A stretch of 48,186 nt of DNA from Candidatus Zhuqueibacterota bacterium (GTDB lineage Bacteria > Zhuqueibacterota > Zhuqueibacteria > Thermofontimicrobiales > Thiofontviventaceae). The stretch is taken from the NCBI GenBank assembly GCA_016926625.1, contig JAFGOE010000081.1:1-48186 (forward strand), in the 5' to 3' direction. Positions 1-8,142 of the stretch are shown one piece after another. The notes below the pieces were generated by a model. That model did no database searches. It was not told the DNA's origin and worked only from the letters and a program-made list of their open reading frames with translations. A program made the position numbers and the translations under genes. Position 1 is the first letter of the stretch. The number at the start of each line of letters is the position of its first letter.

Positions 1-147
1 AATGAACTGAAATATCTGGAAAAAAGCATCGGCACCACGGGTAAGCTCGCGTTATCTCCGATACTGCACACCTCACCCCGGGATCTGTGGCAATTGTATC
101 ATGTGCAGGATGTCACCATGCGCAAGAAAACGACCAGAACCGCCTGA
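1..147 (+). CDS. C-terminal end of an unknown protein (cut by window edge)
   Basis: Frame 1 is open from the first base to a TGA at 145-147 and gives 48 residues ending in the basic tail MRKKTTRTA. The start lies outside the window. The visible part reads as a normal soluble protein end (central segment LALSPILHTSPRDLWQLYHV), with no membrane segment and no motif I recognise. It is followed by about 270 bases without a gene before the PAP2-like gene. It could be a real gene tail or a chance opening; the codon use looks coding but 48 codons is weak evidence. No function is proposed. Confidence 0.45.
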   Translation, partial: NELKYLEKSIGTTGKLALSPILHTSPRDLWQLYHVQDVTMRKKTTRTA

Positions 148-420
148 AATGGTTCATTTGGCCAGGACTACCTTGCGATGCAATTTCAGTGTGAGTCAGC
201 GGATCTTTAAGAAACTGTCATTCCTACCAGTCAGAATCCTGTTTCGCGAGAATAACAATTCTGTAAACACATTTTTTCATCAACCCTCTTGACCCATGAT
301 GCATCGAAATCGTGATGTATCTACTTAGATCACCGAAAAAAAAGAAACTTAACGTTATGACCAGAGTTTGATTAAAAGAGAAAGACGATGACCGTCTGTC
401 AGATCACTTGCGGAGTTCGG

Positions 421-1230
421 ATGAAACACGATCTATATATAACGTATTTGACTATACGATCGAAAATCATACTCATCACAATTATCATGATTAGCTCATG
501 CTTCTCGGCCATTGCTCAGGAAATGGACGGTCTGAAATCGATGTTTTCACTCATCGAAGCGGATTACCGCGAATTCTATGCAAGGGATAATTTGATCGAT
601 TTAAGCATTGCTTCCGCTAGTGCCGTTATTATGGCACATACGGCCGCAGACAGGAAGCTGATCGTCTGGCATCAAAATGAAATACGATCGAATTACAGCG
701 ATGAGATTTCTTCGATAGCCAAATTATTTGGAGAGGGAAAATACCTTTTGCCCGTCGCTGTGCTCAGCGCATCCTCTGGACTATTCCTTAACGATAATGC
801 TAATCTTTCATGTATTTCAACATGGGGAGAGCGCACTGCCAGAGCCTATCTGTTAGGTGCACCCTTTACCTTATTATTACAACGATCAACCGGTGCATCT
901 CGCCCGGGGGAACGGAGTTACCATTCCGAATGGCGGCCATTCAGAGATGATAATGGTGTCAGTGGGCACGCCTTCATCGGTGCTGTTCCGTTTTTAATAG
1001 CCAAAGACATGATCAAAAACAAGTATACAACACCGATCTTTTATCTATTATCCGGCATGACCGCGTGGTCACGTATCAACGATAATAAACATTATTCATC
1101 TCAGGCATTCCTCGGCTGGTTCATTGCCTTCAAGGCTGCGTCTGTCATTTCGAAGGATCAATCATTTAGAAAAATCGGCATGATTCCCATCGAAGATGGA
1201 TTCATTGCCAACATGTACATTCACTTCTAG
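421..1230 (+). CDS. PAP2-superfamily protein, exported, altered active site
   Basis: A 269-residue protein resembling type-2 phosphatidic acid phosphatases, which remove phosphate from lipids or isoprenoid phosphates at membranes. All three family motifs are in order but modified. Motif 1 (K-x6-RP) appears as Q154-x6-R161-P162, motif 2 (PSGH) as VSGH with H183, and motif 3 (SR-x5-H-x3-D) as S217-R218, H224 and Q228 instead of Asp. Both histidines and both arginines remain; the lysine and the aspartate are gone. The N-terminus has a basic stretch and a hydrophobic segment ending SAIAQ, a likely signal peptide. I chose ATG 421 because GGAG lies at 412-415; an in-frame ATG at 388 has a poorer site. 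It is followed after 27 bases by the pseudo-receiver gene, perhaps co-transcribed. Activity is uncertain. Confidence 0.8.
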   Translation: MKHDLYITYLTIRSKIILITIIMISSCFSAIAQEMDGLKSMFSLIEADYREFYARDNLIDLSIASASAVIMAHTAADRKLIVWHQNEIRSNYSDEISSIAKLFGEGKYLLPVAVLSASSGLFLNDNANLSCISTWGERTARAYLLGAPFTLLLQRSTGASRPGERSYHSEWRPFRDDNGVSGHAFIGAVPFLIAKDMIKNKYTTPIFYLLSGMTAWSRINDNKHYSSQAFLGWFIAFKAASVISKDQSFRKIGMIPIEDGFIANMYIHF

Positions 1231-1257
1231 TCAAAAAATGATATAAAGAGGAACATC

Positions 1258-2037
1258 ATGAGCACTATCCGATATATTCACTGGAACGCTGAGGAAGCCG
1301 AAGAGGCGGCGAAGCGAATCCGGTCGTGGAATCATGATGTTCTGTGCGACGTGCCAGACAGCGGACAATTTATTAAAAAGATAGAGTCACAGCGCCCCGA
1401 CTTGATCATCATCAATCTAAATCGGTTGCCCGCTCAGGGCAGAGATTTTGCGTTTATGATACGAGCCAGAAAATCAACTCGCTTTATCCCCATCCTATTT
1501 CTCGAAGGACAACCGGACAAGGCGGCATCGATACGCGATCGATTGCCTGACGCAGTCTATACGACATGGGATCGACTGGCAATCGACATCGAGCGAGCAC
1601 TTGCCGAAGGGGTATCGAACCCGTTCGTACCCGCTTCGATGATGGACGCATATAAGGGTAAACCTTTAGCCGAAAAATTAGGCATAAAAGATAATTTCAT
1701 CGTCGCCCTGATTGATTCTCCTGAAAATTATCCTGAGATGATCGATCCGCTACCGAATAAAGTCACCTTCTTCAAAGCGCCTGTTTCACATTGCGATTTA
1801 ATTATCTGGTTTATTCGAGATGCCGCAAGCTTTGTCCAACGAATCGATCAATTATTGAATGCGACGGATTGTCGTAAAATCTGGATCGCATGGCCGAAAA
1901 GATCATCATCTTTTCAGAGTGACCTGAGTCAGAATTTGGTAAGGAAAACAGCACTGGCTGCAGGACTGGTGGATTATAAAATCAGCTCATTCGACGATAC
2001 ATGGTCCGGATTGCTGTTTAAGGTACGAACATTGTAA
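1258..2037 (+). CDS. Pseudo-receiver domain fused to DUF3052
   Basis: 259 residues with two parts. Residues 1-125 have the outline of a response-regulator receiver (segment PDLIIINLNRLP followed by RFIPILFLEG), but the phosphorylatable Asp is Asn53, the N-terminal acidic pair is missing, and the lysine region reads VYTTWDRL. So it should not accept phosphate. Residues about 129-259 match DUF3052: YKGKPLAEKLGIK, then IWIAWPKRSS, and LVDYKISSFDDTWSGL near the end. DUF3052 has no settled biochemical role; these proteins are small and cytoplasmic. No signal peptide or membrane segment is seen. AGAGGAA precedes ATG 1258. It lies 27 bases after the PAP2-like gene on the same strand. The receiver assignment rests on pattern recognition of fold signatures, the DUF3052 part on several conserved motifs. 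Confidence 0.75.
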   Translation: MSTIRYIHWNAEEAEEAAKRIRSWNHDVLCDVPDSGQFIKKIESQRPDLIIINLNRLPAQGRDFAFMIRARKSTRFIPILFLEGQPDKAASIRDRLPDAVYTTWDRLAIDIERALAEGVSNPFVPASMMDAYKGKPLAEKLGIKDNFIVALIDSPENYPEMIDPLPNKVTFFKAPVSHCDLIIWFIRDAASFVQRIDQLLNATDCRKIWIAWPKRSSSFQSDLSQNLVRKTALAAGLVDYKISSFDDTWSGLLFKVRTL

Positions 2038-2514
2038 AAACATCTCACAAAAAAGAATAGTACGAAGTGAATTATTGTTTTTAATTTAATTCATCTGTTA
2101 AAAAATCATAACATGGTAGCCGGTATTGAAACTACCTTATAAAATATTAGTGTAATTACTATAATTTCACGGTAACGAGTCATTTTTCAATATACGATTG
2201 GCGATCGACAATCAGTAGGAGAAAGAAAATCGCGAACTCATAAACATTGCTGCGGATGATAATAGTTTAAAGCGATTCATGCAATTGTGTTGTCATATAT
2301 CAATCAGATATCCACAATCAGCTAGCGATATCATGCAGGTAATTCTCGTCGAAGACATCAACCTGAATTTAATGAGTATATCGGCATCTTTTGTATAATC
2401 CATTGAAAAAATTATCATGGATAAGTCGAGTAGACCTGGTTAATGCACATAATTCATCAAATCGTTTCTTTCATTTTTTAGGTAATCCTATAAATTTCAA
2501 ACGGAAATATAATT
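2038..2514 (+). other. Gene-free stretch upstream of the tol operon
   Basis: About 477 AT-rich bases with no credible ORF. It must contain the tol promoter. TATAAT at 2394-2399 is a possible -10 box, but I find no good -35 at 16-18 bases. A weak stem GGTAG/CTACC (2115-2136) could be part of a terminator for the upstream gene but lacks a convincing T run. Confidence 0.4.
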
Positions 2515-3210
2515 ATGAATGATCTGATTCCACTCGTATTAAACTCGAGCCTGGTGGCAAAAATCATCTTAGCCATTCTCTTCCTACTATCTGTCATATC
2601 CTGGGGTATCATTATCGAAAAATTTTTCATGTTCAGGAGAGTAATCAAAGAAAACAAAAAATTTTCCCACTTGTTCACCATGCGAATCAAGTGGAGCGAC
2701 CGGATGGTCTACAGTCGCGAATTTAAATCGAGTCCGATCGCGAAAATATTCAGAAATAACTTTAATGAAATTAAGCTCTGGCTGGAGAGATCACATAAAT
2801 CGGACGAATTACAAGCAAACATCCCTCCTATTCAGGAGCCAAAGAAACAACGAATTCCGATGAAAGAATTATTCGAAGTCGGAATTGCTGAGGAGTTATC
2901 ATTATTAGAAAAACACCTTGTTTTTTTAGGTACAACAGTGAGCGTGAGTCCTTTCCTCGGATTACTGGGAACAGTGTGGGGAATCATGACATCGTTTTTG
3001 AGCATGGGGATGAGATCATCAGCCGAGATAGCAGCAGTGGGTCCCGGCATCGCCGAAGCGTTGATCACGACAATCGCTGGACTGGCCGTAGCGATCCCCG
3101 CGCTGGTGGGCCACAATTATTTTGTCAACAAATTAAGACAAATTTTGAATGAAGTCGATAACTTTTTTATCAGCCTCATGATCAGCGTTAAAAAAGAGAG
3201 ATCGTTGTGA
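2515..3210 (+). CDS. tolQ: TolQ/ExbB-type proton channel subunit
   Basis: 231 residues of the MotA/TolQ/ExbB family, the inner-membrane stator that uses the proton gradient to drive TolA during envelope constriction. Three hydrophobic segments are visible: residues about 12-32 (VAKIILAILFLLSVISWGII), about 138-160 (TTVSVSPFLGLLGTVWGIMT) and about 170-200 (GPGIAEALITTIAGLAVAIP). The last two carry the conserved GLLGTVWG and GIAEALI..T..GL..AIPA signatures. The cytoplasmic loop between helices 1 and 2 is long and charged, with a proline/glutamine-rich piece near residues 95-115. The stop TGA overlaps the GTG start of tolR, indicating translational coupling. Position at the head of tolR, a TolA-like gene, tolB, pal and cpoB supports TolQ rather than ExbB or MotA. 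Confidence 0.93.
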   Translation: MNDLIPLVLNSSLVAKIILAILFLLSVISWGIIIEKFFMFRRVIKENKKFSHLFTMRIKWSDRMVYSREFKSSPIAKIFRNNFNEIKLWLERSHKSDELQANIPPIQEPKKQRIPMKELFEVGIAEELSLLEKHLVFLGTTVSVSPFLGLLGTVWGIMTSFLSMGMRSSAEIAAVGPGIAEALITTIAGLAVAIPALVGHNYFVNKLRQILNEVDNFFISLMISVKKERSL

Positions 3211-3608
3211 AATACTCAAAATACAAAATTATATCTGAAATTAATGTTACGTCACTGGTAGACGTGACGATGGTGCTGCTAATCATTTTTATGATCACCG
3301 CCCCGTTGTTGCGAAGCGGAATCGATGTTGAACTTCCAAGATCGACTGCTAACGATTTAAAACAGTATGATGGCATCGTGATTACGGTCACCAGGGATGG
3401 TACAATCAAATTGAACGATGAGACAGCGACATTTGATAATTTTGAGGCGATGCTACTCAAAATGTATACGTTCAGTGCCAGAAAAGAGGTTCTTCTTCAG
3501 GCAGACAAAGAAGTTCCTTATGGCAAGGTCATCCAGGTAATGGATAAAATTAAAAAGGCCGGAGTGAACAACCTCGGTCTGATCGTGCAACCCGATATTG
3601 AGAAATGA
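3207..3608 (+). CDS. tolR: TolR/ExbD-family protein
   Basis: 133 residues: a short cytoplasmic N-terminus, one transmembrane helix with the essential Asp19 (TSLVDVTMVLLIIFMITAPLL region), then a periplasmic domain. TolR forms the proton path with TolQ and regulates TolA. The start is GTG 3207, giving a 4-base overlap with the tolQ stop; no better start exists downstream. The periplasmic part shows the family pattern of AND/DGTIKLND..., KEVLLQADKEVPYGKVIQVMDKIKKAGV, and N..GL..Q near the end. Its stop overlaps the ATG of the TolA-like gene by 4 bases, so the three genes are probably translated as a coupled unit. Confidence 0.93.
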   Translation: MKYSKYKIISEINVTSLVDVTMVLLIIFMITAPLLRSGIDVELPRSTANDLKQYDGIVITVTRDGTIKLNDETATFDNFEAMLLKMYTFSARKEVLLQADKEVPYGKVIQVMDKIKKAGVNNLGLIVQPDIEK

Positions 3609-4237
3609 AGAAATTTTATTTTACATCATTTACGTTACACACGTTATTAATTGTTCTGCTGCTGGTACTACAACCCGAGGCAAGGCCCTGGGATCAATCG
3701 ATGACTATTTATCCGGTGGAACTAGTTAACATTTCACCTATTATTGAAAATGCACGCGTCATTGAGACCGAATCCGAAGAACAGGAAGCAGAAACTGTTG
3801 CAGAGGTCAAAAAACCAAAAGAAGAAGCGCTCGATATCTCCAGACCAATCACAAACAAAACACACGAGGAAAAACGAGAAGAACCTGAACAGCCTGAGAA
3901 AAAGACAGAGAGCTCAGGAATCGCCGATTCCGTAAGTCTGAAAATTGACATCCAGGATTTTCCTTTTGCCTATTACATGACGATCTTAAAGAATCGAGTT
4001 CGATCCAACTGGAATCCTCCTTATCAAATTAGTGCACCAGCAGACAAAATATCCACGATCATAGGTTTTAAAATTATGCGAAACGGGAACATTACCGATG
4101 TGAATATCGAAAAATCATCACAAAGATATCTCTACGATCAGGCAGCAGAGCGGGCAGTCTACTATGCTAATCCGCTACCACCACTGCCTGAAGAATTTCA
4201 CGGTGAGTATTTAATTGTCCATATCGAATTTGAGTGA
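3605..4237 (+). CDS. tolA: TolA/TonB-like energy transducer
   Basis: 210 residues. An N-terminal membrane anchor (residues about 7-23) is followed by an acidic, then Glu/Lys/Pro-rich spacer (about 45-105) and a C-terminal TonB/TolA-type domain (about 115-210). The last has YYMTILKNRVRSNWNPPYQ, GFKIMRNGNITDVNIEKSS and ERAVYYANPLPPLPEEF, the common TonB_C pattern in FCB genomes. It would span the periplasm, pull on Pal/TolB and be energised by TolQ-TolR. The spacer is much shorter than the long helix of proteobacterial TolA, so by sequence alone TonB is as good a name; the tol context decides. ATG 3605 overlaps the tolR stop (ATGA). Confidence 0.88.
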   Translation: MKKFYFTSFTLHTLLIVLLLVLQPEARPWDQSMTIYPVELVNISPIIENARVIETESEEQEAETVAEVKKPKEEALDISRPITNKTHEEKREEPEQPEKKTESSGIADSVSLKIDIQDFPFAYYMTILKNRVRSNWNPPYQISAPADKISTIIGFKIMRNGNITDVNIEKSSQRYLYDQAAERAVYYANPLPPLPEEFHGEYLIVHIEFE

Positions 4238-4246
4238 GCATAATAA

Positions 4247-5536
4247 ATGAAATTGCCAGGATTTTACACTATCAACTTAATCATCCTATTGCTATTGGTA
4301 CGATTATCATTCGACTTATATGCACAAGATGAGATCTACCTGAAAATTCAGTCGGAAGGTTTTAAAAAAATCGATCTTGTCATAGAACCCATGCAATCCG
4401 AAGTTCCTTCTTTATTGACGACTGAAATTAGAAACGTGTTGATCAACGATTTAACTTTATCCGGATTTTTTCGACTATACGATGAATTTCAATTCACTCC
4501 TCTGGCGGACAATGATAGTCGCAATAAGACCATGATCACTGGCGCAAGAATCGAGACGCAACTTAAATTTAATAGTGCGGGGATTGTTCTCAATGTCATT
4601 TTAACAGAATTGCCGACGAATCTTAAGATATTTAATAAGGACTTCGATTCTAAAGTGGAGTCCGCACGTTTCCTGGCTCATCAGGTATCTGATGAGATCG
4701 TCTATTATCTGATCGGCGAAAAAGGTGTCACTACCACCAGGATCGCCTATGTTAAAGAGCAGGGACAGGCGAAAGAGATCGTTGTAATCGACTATGACGG
4801 ACACGATTTCGAGCAATTAACATTTTCAAAGTCACTGAATTTATCTCCCAGATGGTCACCTGCAGGCGACAGGATCGCTTTTACGAGTTACATCATGGAG
4901 AATCCCGATCTGCTAATCTTCCCGCTGAAAGACAGGACAGCGTACCGTCTATCGAGTCAGCCTGGTTTGAATACGGCGCCGGCATGGTCTCCGGATGGAA
5001 AAAAAATTGCGCTGACATTGACTATCGACAAGAATCCTGAACTTTACTCCATCGATGTCAAAGGGGGAAAACTAAGAAGATTAACGGATCATCCGGCTAT
5101 CGACTCATCACCGTCCTGGTCGCCAGATGGCAGAGAAATTGTTTTTACATCAGACAGGACAGGGACTCCGCAGGTCTATCTGATGGATTCCCAGGGCGGC
5201 AATGTTCGCCGCTTAACGTTCGAAGGCGGCTATAACGATTCACCGGCCTGGTCGCCTCGAGGAGACCGTATCGCATATGTCTCGCGGGACGAGGGTCAGT
5301 TTAACATCTATACGATCAATGTCATCGGAGAAGAGCTGAAAAAATTAACTGACGGACCAGGTAACAATGAAAATCCCAGTTGGTCGCCAGATGGTCTGAA
5401 ATTGGCATTCGCATCGAATCGGGACAAACAATGGGATATCTATGTCATGAATTGGGATGGATCACAGTTAAGAAGGGTGACTCAGGATGGGGGGAATAAA
5501 TCTCCTGCATGGTCACCCCGGTTGAACTACGATTGA
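4247..5536 (+). CDS. tolB: TolB periplasmic beta-propeller
   Basis: 429 residues, normal TolB length. A signal peptide (hydrophobic residues about 9-25, ending LYAQ) is followed by the N-terminal TolB domain (about 28-165), then repeated WD40-like PD40 blades: LSPRWSPAGDRIAFTSY, APAWSPDGKKIALTL, SPSWSPDGREIVFTSDR, SPAWSPRGDRIAYVSRD, NPSWSPDGLKLAFASNR, KSPAWSPRLNY. TolB is the periplasmic partner that binds Pal and TolA. The gene begins 9 bases after the tolA-like stop. A 286-base gap follows before pal, longer than elsewhere in the operon, so pal and cpoB may have their own promoter. Confidence 0.96.
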   Translation: MKLPGFYTINLIILLLLVRLSFDLYAQDEIYLKIQSEGFKKIDLVIEPMQSEVPSLLTTEIRNVLINDLTLSGFFRLYDEFQFTPLADNDSRNKTMITGARIETQLKFNSAGIVLNVILTELPTNLKIFNKDFDSKVESARFLAHQVSDEIVYYLIGEKGVTTTRIAYVKEQGQAKEIVVIDYDGHDFEQLTFSKSLNLSPRWSPAGDRIAFTSYIMENPDLLIFPLKDRTAYRLSSQPGLNTAPAWSPDGKKIALTLTIDKNPELYSIDVKGGKLRRLTDHPAIDSSPSWSPDGREIVFTSDRTGTPQVYLMDSQGGNVRRLTFEGGYNDSPAWSPRGDRIAYVSRDEGQFNIYTINVIGEELKKLTDGPGNNENPSWSPDGLKLAFASNRDKQWDIYVMNWDGSQLRRVTQDGGNKSPAWSPRLNYD

Positions 5537-5822
5537 GTAACAATTTTCCTGGTTTCTGTTTGAATAACTGGTATTTCATCAAATCAATAACTGACTTTTT
5601 CGACGTTGCGAGTCTAAAAAGGTTGAGCTGTTAAATCATATCGAGTGACAGGCTTCAGAGGAATTATTTACCAGCATCATGCTTCATTCTGCTGCATGGT
5701 GCACTCGGCCTGGATATCAAAATTTTTTCTCAGAAATGAGACAGAATCAAAATGAAAATTTTGTATAAAATTTGCAAACGTTCGTTAAAAAAGGAGTATC
5801 AACTTTAGAGAAGGGTCAAACT

Positions 5823-6353
5823 ATGAAAAAATCAAATTATATTTTAGTGATCTTTGTAATGTTATCTTTGATAACGGTGAATAGCTGCTCTAAGAAGGTC
5901 ACGCAAACGAGTCCCGCTGCTCAGGAGACGGTTCCGGTTTCAACAGAGCCCGCGGCCAGGAAAACAACGACAGAGACAAGCATAACGGAGACGACTGAAT
6001 CGACAGTCGCTAAATCTGAGTTGATTTTTCAGGATGTCAATTTCGACTTTGATAAATACGATCTCAGGCTAGATGCTTTGGAAATTTTAGCTGACCATGC
6101 GCAATTACTACGCGAGTATCCGGACATAAGATTAAAAATTGAAGGACATTGTGATGAATGGGGCACCATTGAATATAATCTGGCTTTAGGAGATAAACGT
6201 GCGAACATCGTCAGGAACTATCTGATCAATTACGGCATCGATCCAGCCCGATTATCCACGATCAGCTATGGGAAAGAACGTCCGCTCGATTCCAGGTCCA
6301 CGGAAGAAGCCTGGGCAAAGAACAGAAGGGCGGCCTTTGTCATTATCAGATAA
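5823..6353 (+). CDS. pal: Peptidoglycan-associated lipoprotein Pal
   Basis: 176 residues. The signal MKKSNYILVIFVMLSL... ends in the lipobox-like TVNSC with Cys25 as the lipidated residue. A Thr/Glu-rich linker (about 30-70) is followed by an OmpA-type peptidoglycan-binding domain: VNFDFDKYDLR, IEGHCDEWGTIEYNLALGDKR, YGKERPLD and NRRAAFVI. Pal ties the outer membrane to peptidoglycan and cycles through TolB/TolA. I chose ATG 5823 (AGAAGG upstream and a proper lipoprotein signal); the frame opens earlier at a TTG at 5772, which would bury the signal. It lies 286 bases after tolB and 138 before cpoB. Confidence 0.95.
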   Translation: MKKSNYILVIFVMLSLITVNSCSKKVTQTSPAAQETVPVSTEPAARKTTTETSITETTESTVAKSELIFQDVNFDFDKYDLRLDALEILADHAQLLREYPDIRLKIEGHCDEWGTIEYNLALGDKRANIVRNYLINYGIDPARLSTISYGKERPLDSRSTEEAWAKNRRAAFVIIR

Positions 6354-6491
6354 GCTATTCGAACCGCCTGTATTCGCTGCAGATCATCTGAGCTGAGCGA
6401 ACTATAAAGGAAAATAATTATGTCCGAGAAAAGAATCGGATCAATTAGTCGCTGTCAACTTAGCTCTTGAATTAAACACGGACTGAGTAAC

Positions 6492-7283
6492 ATGAAAAAC
6501 TATGTCTTTAACACGAGTATTGTCGCATTGCTGACACTGTCGATTTCAGGCTGTGCAACGCGTAAAGAGATTGTTCGCTTTAAAGAAGATGTATCTTATA
6601 TCCGCAGTCAGACAGAACTGCTGCGACAGGAAAACGCTGAGATCAGACGGATGTGTGAAAAATTAAATACGAGCATCAGCAATCTGGAGAACGAAACACG
6701 GCGCACGAAAGCCGATCTCCTGGCCGAGATTGATCACGTCAAGGCCAGATCCCAGGCGATCGATAGCAAATTGGAGGACAACACCTACCGGATGTCCCAC
6801 TTTATTCAAAAAGCAGAGAACTACACCGCTCCATCTGATGTTCAACAAGATTCGGCGGGTATTTCCGCAAAACAGAACAGACAACCGCATGATACCAATA
6901 AAGACGTCGATCTAAATCCCCTTTCAATATACAATACAGCCTATATGGATCTATCCAGGGGAAATCTCCAGCTTGCGATACAGGGATTCCAGCAATTTCT
7001 AGATACATTTCCGCAGAGCGAAATGGCAGATAATGCCTTATATTGGATCGGAGAAGTATATTATTCAAAAAATGATTTTAACAAAGCGATTGCAGAATTC
7101 AAGAAAGTCGTTGAAACCTATTCTCGTGGTGATAAAGTCCCAGCAGCGTTGCTAAAGATCGGTTACTGTTATTTAAATCTTGGGGATCGAGTCAATAGCA
7201 GAAAATATCTGAATAGTGTGATTGAAAAATTCCCCAGCACCGAGGAGGCGAGACTTGCGAGGGGCAGACTTGAAGAGATGTAG
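6492..7283 (+). CDS. cpoB: CpoB/YbgF-like TPR lipoprotein
   Basis: 263 residues. The signal ends SISGC, so Cys21 should be lipidated; typical proteobacterial CpoB is soluble in the periplasm. Residues about 25-95 form a coiled coil (QTELLRQENAEIRRMCEKL, then ETRRTKADLLAEIDHVKA). The C-terminal 115 residues are tol-pal YbgF-type TPRs: YNTAYMDLSRGNLQLAIQGF, FPQSEMADNALYWIGEVYYS, KVPAALLKIGYCYLNLGDR and FPSTEEARLAR. CpoB coordinates Tol-Pal constriction with cell-wall synthesis. It closes the tol-pal cluster, and a GC-rich hairpin at 7357-7378 follows. Confidence 0.9.
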   Translation: MKNYVFNTSIVALLTLSISGCATRKEIVRFKEDVSYIRSQTELLRQENAEIRRMCEKLNTSISNLENETRRTKADLLAEIDHVKARSQAIDSKLEDNTYRMSHFIQKAENYTAPSDVQQDSAGISAKQNRQPHDTNKDVDLNPLSIYNTAYMDLSRGNLQLAIQGFQQFLDTFPQSEMADNALYWIGEVYYSKNDFNKAIAEFKKVVETYSRGDKVPAALLKIGYCYLNLGDRVNSRKYLNSVIEKFPSTEEARLARGRLEEM

Positions 7284-7356
7284 CTCAGCAAACGAATTAC
7301 AACCGCACCCATCCCATTCTATTCAGTTCAGCCTGCGGATCAGCCTGTCCAAATGA

Positions 7357-7378
7357 CCGGGCGTGGTTAATCGCCCGG
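7357..7378 (+). terminator. GC-rich hairpin after cpoB, between convergent genes
   Basis: Perfect 7-base stem CCGGGCG/CGCCCGG with an 8-base loop, followed on the plus strand by CCGCTTTAAAATTG. The stem is strong but the T run is short. It sits between cpoB (+) and the exported GyrI-like gene (-), so it probably separates the two transcripts. Confidence 0.55.
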
Positions 7379-7394
7379 CCGCTTTAAAATTGTG

Positions 7395-8096
7395 TTATTG
7401 TTGTTTTTGTTCGACGTCTTTTTTAGCGTCCACCTTTACTTCTGGTTTGGTAACTCTTGCCCTATCTGTCTGCTGGTCAGGCTTCGTTTGTTCTTTGATC
7501 TTCATCTTTTGAATCGGCAGCCATATTTCGATCTTACCACCCAGTGCACCGGATGGATACGTTTCGGGAATCGATAAAAATTGCTCGAACATGGGTCCTG
7601 CCGGTTCACAGCCGTTCTCATAGACATATTGATATAACTTCTCATACATTCGATTATAATCATCGTTTCCGAATTCACCTTCATACGTCACAGAAGCAAC
7701 GCGAGTGAAATTCCACTCTTTCTTAACCAATGGTTCATTGATCTCCAGGCTCTTATCGACTCTAAGACCGACTGCCCAGGCAAGGTCCGCCTCAGCGGTT
7801 GCTGCCGGATTATTATAATAGACACCGAACGGTGTCTGATTCAGGTCGACACTCTGTTTACCTGCCTCAGTGTACAATGAATCAAATGCAATATCATGTT
7901 GGTTGTAACTGCCGTTCATCTCGAGAATACAGTAGGAAAAGGGATCGACTGTCTTGTCTTCGACCTTGATTTCCAATGGCACCGTTTCTATCGAAGTTTT
8001 CTCGGTACTTATCGCTTGTTGCTCCTGTGCTATCAGAGTCCCAATGAAGGACAGGATTAGTGTCGCTATAACAACAAAGTTCATAATTGGTTTCAT
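7395..8096 (-). CDS. Exported GyrI-like/effector-binding domain protein
   Basis: 233 residues. The N-terminal hydrophobic segment (about 5-23, ending TLIAQ) is a likely signal peptide. Residues about 45-205 resemble the GyrI-like small-molecule-binding domain (AraC/BmrR effector-binding fold): TPFGVYYNNPAAT, ADLAWAVGLRV, ASVTYEGEFGN, then YEKLYQYVYENG and GGKIEIWLPIQ at the end. Members are usually cytoplasmic sensors or fused to DNA-binding domains; this one has no DNA-binding part and seems periplasmic. The final 30 residues are Lys/Gln-rich and probably disordered. AGGAG is well spaced from ATG 8096. An 11-base palindrome lies 22 bases upstream. It may bind a small hydrophobic or heme-like ligand in the envelope, which is inference. 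Confidence 0.75.
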   Translation of the reverse strand: MKPIMNFVVIATLILSFIGTLIAQEQQAISTEKTSIETVPLEIKVEDKTVDPFSYCILEMNGSYNQHDIAFDSLYTEAGKQSVDLNQTPFGVYYNNPAATAEADLAWAVGLRVDKSLEINEPLVKKEWNFTRVASVTYEGEFGNDDYNRMYEKLYQYVYENGCEPAGPMFEQFLSIPETYPSGALGGKIEIWLPIQKMKIKEQTKPDQQTDRARVTKPEVKVDAKKDVEQKQQ

Positions 8097-8117
8097 CTCT
8101 AATCTCCTCGGTTGTCT

Positions 8118-8142
8118 ATAACTTTAATAGAATTAAAGTTAT
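8118..8142 (-). promoter_or_regulatory. Perfect 11-base palindrome upstream of the GyrI-like gene
   Basis: ATAACTTTAAT and ATTAAAGTTAT are exact inverted complements separated by 3 bases. The site lies 22-46 bases upstream of the start at 8096. Its shape suits a dimeric repressor or activator, or an RNA hairpin in the leader. No regulator gene is adjacent. Confidence 0.45.

Noticed and set aside
101..292. 63-codon plus-strand ORF before the PAP2-like gene
   Set aside because: No ribosome-binding site and no protein-like pattern; it overlaps the tail of the partial first gene in another frame.
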